From contig JADDOH010010114.1 of NCBI GenBank assembly GCA_016648135.1, positions 41,742 to 105,741 on the forward strand: DNA of 64,000 nt. Direction: 5' to 3'. Numbering within the stretch: position 1 is the first letter of the stretch; the number at the start of each line of letters is the position of its first letter. This document shows, piece after piece, positions 61,801 through 64,000 of this stretch. The DNA comes from Agrypnia vestita (lineage: Eukaryota > Arthropoda > Insecta > Trichoptera > Phryganeidae). Under the pieces are notes generated by a model. That model searched no databases. It was not told the DNA's origin and saw only the letters and a list, made by a program, of their open reading frames with translations. The position numbers were made by a program, and so were the translations under genes.

Positions 61801-62604
61801 TGGACTACCTTGATAGTAACTTAACGTTACACATACAGTAAATATTTTTTTACATTTTTATTTTTTATTTATTTTACACTTAATAAAGATCATGCTAACT
61901 ATGAATTAGTTTTTATTATATTCTATAGCATTAATTTCTACTATTACTAATAAATATACTTAAATAACCATTTCATAATAGTGTTGGCTTACATAAAAAT
62001 TAATAAAATTATAAAAAAATAGCCAGCATGCACACAGTTCACTATTTTATGATATATTTTTAATATATGTAATATTAAAAAAATATTTGTTCAAATAAAA
62101 TGACAAAAACCTAAAAAAATATATATTTCAAATTTCTGCACGGTTTTAATTTCCCTCTATTTGACTAATATTAAAGCGATTGAATTTTAAATATTCGATT
62201 TAAACTATTTTCATGATATTATTATATTTTACTAAATGAAGCCAGTAACTGTCGACATTTCATGCACAGCATATCCGAAATATCATACGAGATCCCAGGG
62301 GAACACCTTTATTTTACGAGCAAGGAGGTCTTGTATTGATATATTCCATTTGAGTTCAAATACTATCAAGAATGCGATATTTGGGAGAGTGTTGCTATAA
62401 AATTTATTTGTACTATGTGCTTATTTTTTTTCATATTTCGCTTCTCACTTTTTTTGTATATTGTTTAGTTTCCTCGCTGTTAGTTAGTTTAGTGTTTCGT
62501 TTTAGAAATTATATTATTACAGGAGTCATCCGTTATTGTGTTGCAGTTAAAATAATTCATGATTTTGTTGTGTTATTGAAGTTGTGAACTTGTGAATACT
62601 CCAT
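61801..62604. other. Unclassified, with a family H fragment at 62090-62225
   Basis: 'caaataaaatgacaaaaacc' and 'gttttaatttccctctattt' correspond to the inner part of the 52.9-kb foldback. Elsewhere no content recognised; the frame 62372-62587 has none. Confidence 0.35.
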
Positions 62605-63235
62605 ATTTTTTTTTTTTTATTTTTTTTTTATTAATTTTTTTTTTTACATCTCAGACCCACAAAACATCACATTGATATTTGTCTGTAGGTGCATCAATAC
62701 ATATATATAAATAAATTGTGTTTACCAGAAATACATACATTTTAATTAATTACAATAGATCTTATAAACTCAAATACAAATCAATAATATAATACAACAA
62801 TTCAAGAAAAAATACAAATATTACGAAAATCAAAATAAGTCTCTTTTATTTAATAACATATTCATTAATTCTGTATTTTGCCCTTTTTTATTAATACCCA
62901 TTTTGACACGACATGGGATTTTATTTAATATTTTTGGTATGACATATTTTAATGTTCTTTGTCCATATTTATTTATGACCTTCGGTATTCGTAGTCCTTC
63001 TTTAACCGTAAATCTGGTACTATGTTTATGAATCAATCTACTTATATGTCCCATCTTCATGATATCGTGTAATTAGTTTGTACCACAAGATAGCATTAAT
63101 TGGCATAGAGCCTTGTTTCTTGAAGAGTTCCTGTATATCTTTAGTAGCACTTTCTTTATTTATTAATTTTATAGCCGAATTTTGAATATTTTGAATTTTT
63201 CTAATATTAGTTTTGAAAGTTAGTTAGTTAATAAA
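62605..63235 (-). pseudogene. LINE 3' end with ORF2 C-terminus
   Basis: Minus strand from about 63235: 'QNSAIKLINKESATKDIQE', 'LFKKQGSMPINAILWYKLI', a frameshift, then 63060-62830 'MGHISRLIHKHSTRFTVKE', 'RIPKVINKYGQRTLKYVIP' and 'KILNKIPCRVK'. The tail block (GQRTLKYVIPKILNKIP) corresponds to the FxGxxxWNxLP end of Jockey/CR1-type proteins. 3' UTR and (A)n/(TAAA) tail at 62605-62640. A shorter copy sits at 49497-49846. Confidence 0.75.
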
Positions 63236-63763
63236 TAAAGTATAATGAAAAGTTTGTAGCGATTAAAATCATGATTGCACGAAATGTTAATTCATCCCAG
63301 GACACTAGTCTCCCCTCGAAAGGAAAACTTATTTCCTTGCTCTAATAAAAGTCGTTAGATTATAATGTCCGGACGCCCCTGCATTTATTTGTGGGGCAGA
63401 AGCGATAATAAATTATTTTCCGGATCATCTAGGCCCCCCCGACTAAAACACCCTCCGGTATGCAACGCCACTGGATTTGCAATATGTCTGCTAGGGTGAA
63501 TATCCGTCAGCCCAATATGTTCTAAAAAATATTTGATTTTTTACTCTTTTTTTATATTATTTTGTAATTAATTACACGCTGTTTAATTATTTACTATTAT
63601 TTGCATAATTGATTTTTTTAAATTTATACGGTTTATGCATGCAAAAACCCGACGGTCACACACAGTCTTGATGGAACAGATCTAAATTCAGCGAATGAAC
63701 AAAAAGACTTGGGCAACATTATCTCTTGCGATTTGAAATGAGAGAAACAAATGATATCAATTA
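63236..63763. other. Unclassified stretch
   Basis: 63290-63500 is GC-richer ('ggacgcccctgcatttat') and may be single-copy. No gene. Confidence 0.3.
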
Positions 63764-64000
63764 TAAAAAAAGTAACCCATAAAAACCAAGTTTTTATTAT
63801 ACTTCCTTTCTTTGTAAAATATAACAACAATTAAAGACGAATTAAAACATATAACATAACACTAAACTTACAGTAATTTAATATATTTCTAAAATGTCAG
63901 ATGTTTTGAGCCTTGATAAGACTTCATGTTTTGAAGATTAAATTCTAGGAACATTTGTCAGTCAATTTAGATTTTCGACATTCGTAGTGAAGTACCTATT
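63764..64000 (-). mobile_element. Family D arm, cut by the window end
   Basis: Inner end 'aaaaagtaacccataaaaac' then 'actt-cctttctttgtaaaa', matching 21449 onwards almost base for base through 'gcttgataagacttcatg'-type words. Continues past the window. Confidence 0.75.

Overview
This is animal nuclear DNA, almost certainly from an insect and probably a moth or butterfly. The sequence is AT-rich and dense in transposons. It carries a cecropia-type mariner, tRNA-derived SINEs with RNA polymerase III boxes, many 5'-truncated non-LTR retrotransposon tails, Penelope-like element (PLE) remnants, and short TTAGG-type runs that match the insect telomere unit. The lineage is inferred from this repeat content only. 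I found no convincing host gene. The window looks like a large intron or an intergenic region.

The one intact protein gene is a mariner transposase (2920-3942) in a complete 1292-bp element (2732-4023). Its 28-bp terminal inverted repeats differ at one base, it has a TA duplication on each side and a full DD34D triad, and it sits in the 3' UTR of an older non-LTR element.

The main unifying theme is a hammerhead-ribozyme-like core: CTGANGA, one extra base, a hairpin, GAAAC, then a nearby UH cleavage dinucleotide. I find it more than a dozen times on both strands (1.7, 1.95, 5.4, 13.5, 29.8, 31.65, 35.5, 35.9, 36.4, 37.8, 48.5, 49.0, 49.9, 50.6, 56.8, 58.1 and 59.6 kb). Two copies lie just downstream of GIY-YIG endonuclease remnants of PLEs (29.9-30.2 and 31.8-32.2 kb, minus strand), which points to PLE terminal repeats as the source. 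Several copies can form a stem I of 5-7 bp. Some units are direct tandem repeats (271-bp units at 1.6-2.1 kb; about 0.6-kb units at 49.3-50.95 kb), and others are head-to-head inverted pairs that look like MITEs (5.3, 35.5-36.0, 48.7-49.05, 58.0, 59.4 kb).

Layout. 0-4.2 kb: tandem hammerhead units, then the mariner nested in a LINE. 4.2-14.8 kb: a possible solo LTR split by an inverted PLE-like unit, RTE-like and Jockey-like LINE tails, a SINE, a foldback. 14.8-24.9 kb: LINE tails, a mariner fossil, a small MITE, a GAAGT minisatellite, a 1.6-kb long-inverted-repeat element. 24.9-26.0 kb: an odd degenerate array of AAAATGCCCACA-like words. 26-36 kb: SINE, a second long-inverted-repeat element, two PLE remnants, tandem LINE duplication, a long inverted PLE-repeat pair. 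36-47 kb: MITEs, LINE tails, a hAT-type MITE with an 8-bp duplication, a 715-bp foldback. 47-64 kb: SINEs, more inverted units, a tandem duplication with filled and empty sites for a LINE, two foldback families, a degenerate RTE-like LINE, and a long-inverted-repeat arm cut off by the window edge.

The genes do not form a host pathway. They record successive waves of mobile elements, with several nested insertions that give relative ages. GC-rich islands (4.6-5.0, 11.9-12.05, 14.35-14.55, 21.05-21.3, 27.15-27.35, 29.4-29.6, 34.0-34.15, 46.75-46.95 kb) are the best places to look for conserved host regulatory DNA.
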